A stretch of 6,460 nucleotides of DNA, taken from positions 1 to 6,460 of the forward strand of contig CAMNHX010000099.1 in NCBI GenBank assembly GCA_946539945.1, given 5' to 3'. This DNA is from an uncultured Desulfobulbus sp. (GTDB lineage Bacteria; Desulfobacterota; Desulfobulbia; Desulfobulbales; Desulfobulbaceae). Under the pieces are notes generated by a model that did not search any database, was not told the DNA's origin, and saw only the letters and a program-made list of their open reading frames with translations. Shown here in pieces: positions 5,272-6,460 of the stretch; the first letter of the stretch is position 1, and the number at the start of each line of letters is the position of its first letter. Made by a program: the position numbers and the translations under genes.

Positions 5272-6460
5272 TCAGTTGCCCCCGGTCTGTCCCGCTGGTG
5301 TGCCTGCCGTCCCCGACTCTCCCGCTGACTCTGGACCAGGAATAACCAGATTCAGGGCACGTTCCTTCTGGACCCAGAATTTCTGGAGAGCGGTCTGCAT
5401 ATCTTGGGGCAGGTTCCTGCGCTGTTCCACCACCTGCTCATATATCCGCGCCACGTCCTGCTTGCGCCCAGTTTCAAAGGCCCTTTGGGCATCCACCAGC
5501 GCCGGGGTCACATTCTGGCGCATCCAGGTTACTTCCGAGGCGATCCGCTCGTCCAGACGCAGACCAGCCCGCATAACGGTCTCAATAATCTCGTTCTCCA
5601 GGGACTGGAGCCGCTCTTCGCGAATAACTCCTTCCTTCAGTTCTTCGGAGTTGAGGACCTCGTTGATCCTGTCAACCATAGCGCCCTTGCGGAAGGCAAG
5701 GACGGTCATCCGTTGCCCGGTAATGCCCTCCTTTGTGCGTTCCAGAGAGCTTTTGGCGTTGATGAAGTGTTTGTCCCGCATCTCGGTTCTGGCCTGTTCC
5801 AGCCCCTGATTGGCCCGGTTCAGCGCGGCGTTGTCGTTGACAAAAAGAACAATCACCAGCACCAAAAAGATCAGGCCCCCCACGCCCGCAACAATGCGTC
5901 CCCAAGGAGTGTTCAGCGCGGTCATCAGCTTGTCGAACGCGATCTTCAGCTTGTTGCCCAGTTCCGGAAGCGCACTCGCCTTCTCCTCGTCTGCAGTTTC
6001 GGACAAGCTCTGGGCCTCATCCAGACCTGCTGGCCCACGCTTGAGACCTTGGCTCAAGGGGTTGACCAGGCTTTGCCGGGGATCGCCACCGCGTGACTGA
6101 ATGGCTATGGCCTGCTCCAGGTAGTCGATGAGGATCTTGGCATCCGGATGATCGGGAATGTGCTGGAGCACAGCCTGGGCGCAGCCCAACGCCTTGGAGT
6201 AAGCGCCTCGCTCCTCGTGGAGTGCGGCCTGCTTGAAGAGGCGGTCACACTGCACCTTGGCCTCCTGAATGCCTGCCTCAATGTCTTTGCGCTCGGGAAA
6301 CCACAGGTCTGGCGCGATTGTTTCCATGCGCCCCGCCAACTCGTAGATCCGGTTCTGGCTGATGAGTGTGCGGATATCCGCCAGGTCCCGGATCGCGGTC
6401 GCTAAACGTTCAGCTTCCTGTTTGGCCGCCCTGGTACGCACCTCCAATTCCTGCCGTTCA
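5272..6460 (-). CDS. Unrecognised single-pass membrane protein with TPR-like helices (partial, 5' end outside window)
   Basis: I do not recognise a named family. The frame is open to the right edge, so the N-terminus is missing; 395 residues are visible, ending in TGA at 5272-5274. In order they show a charged helical segment with coiled-coil character (ERQELEVRTRAAKQEAERLA), a TPR-like helical hairpin (QAALHEERGAYSKALGCAQAVLQHIPDHPDAKILIDYLEQA), a Gly/Ser/Glu-rich linker, and one strong membrane helix at 5839-5901 (GRIVAGVGGLIFLVLVIVLFV). About 170 mostly helical charged residues follow, then a low-complexity tail (PGPESAGESGTAGTPAGQTGGN). K and R residues just before the membrane helix suggest the N-terminal part is cytoplasmic and the C-terminal part periplasmic. 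A TTG at 6447 lies in frame, but the coding continues upstream of it. The gene converges on the ribonuclease gene and probably shares its terminator. A role in protein-protein contacts is likely from the helical repeats; anything more specific would be a guess. Confidence 0.8.
   Translation of the reverse strand, partial: ERQELEVRTRAAKQEAERLATAIRDLADIRTLISQNRIYELAGRMETIAPDLWFPERKDIEAGIQEAKVQCDRLFKQAALHEERGAYSKALGCAQAVLQHIPDHPDAKILIDYLEQAIAIQSRGGDPRQSLVNPLSQGLKRGPAGLDEAQSLSETADEEKASALPELGNKLKIAFDKLMTALNTPWGRIVAGVGGLIFLVLVIVLFVNDNAALNRANQGLEQARTEMRDKHFINAKSSLERTKEGITGQRMTVLAFRKGAMVDRINEVLNSEELKEGVIREERLQSLENEIIETVMRAGLRLDERIASEVTWMRQNVTPALVDAQRAFETGRKQDVARIYEQVVEQRRNLPQDMQTALQKFWVQKERALNLVIPGPESAGESGTAGTPAGQTGGN

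Noticed and set aside
5404..6096. Plus-strand frames opposite the membrane-protein gene
   Set aside because: The minus strand has a coherent membrane helix and helical repeats over the same bases; the plus-strand frames have no recognisable features.

Overview
This is chromosomal DNA from a Gram-negative, diderm bacterium: it carries lptD, the outer-membrane translocon for lipopolysaccharide. GC content is moderately high, with long spurious antisense reading frames. The protein sequences look most like those of sulfate-reducing Desulfovibrio-type bacteria (Desulfobacterota). That placement rests on general resemblance, not on a search.

Layout, left to right. Bases 1-52 are the 3' flank of lptD and hold a short motif that resembles a widespread dispersed intergenic repeat. 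Bases 53-2365 (minus) encode a complete LptD. Bases 2366-2818 are a divergent intergenic region of about 450 bp with several strong hairpins: a minus-strand terminator-like element, a plus-strand terminator-like element inside the probable rne leader, and a perfect 9-bp-stem hairpin. Bases 2819-5077 (plus) encode a 752-residue RNase E/G-family ribonuclease with a complete catalytic core, a long disordered N-terminal extension built from duplicated basic/acidic modules, and no C-terminal scaffold tail. Bases 5078-5271 are a convergent intergenic region with an exact 41-bp tandem duplication running into a long palindromic terminator that probably serves both flanking genes. Bases 5272-6460 (minus) are the 3' part of an unrecognised gene, cut off by the right edge, for a single-pass membrane protein with helical, TPR-like regions on both sides of the membrane.

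The genes do not form one operon. lptD and rne are divergent, and rne and the membrane-protein gene are convergent. LptD serves envelope biogenesis and RNase E/G serves RNA decay and processing; nothing here ties them functionally. I see no mobile element, CRISPR array, tRNA or rRNA, and no evident new multi-gene system. The most unusual parts are the hairpin-rich lptD/rne intergenic region, the modular N-terminal extension of the ribonuclease, and the partly duplicated terminator.
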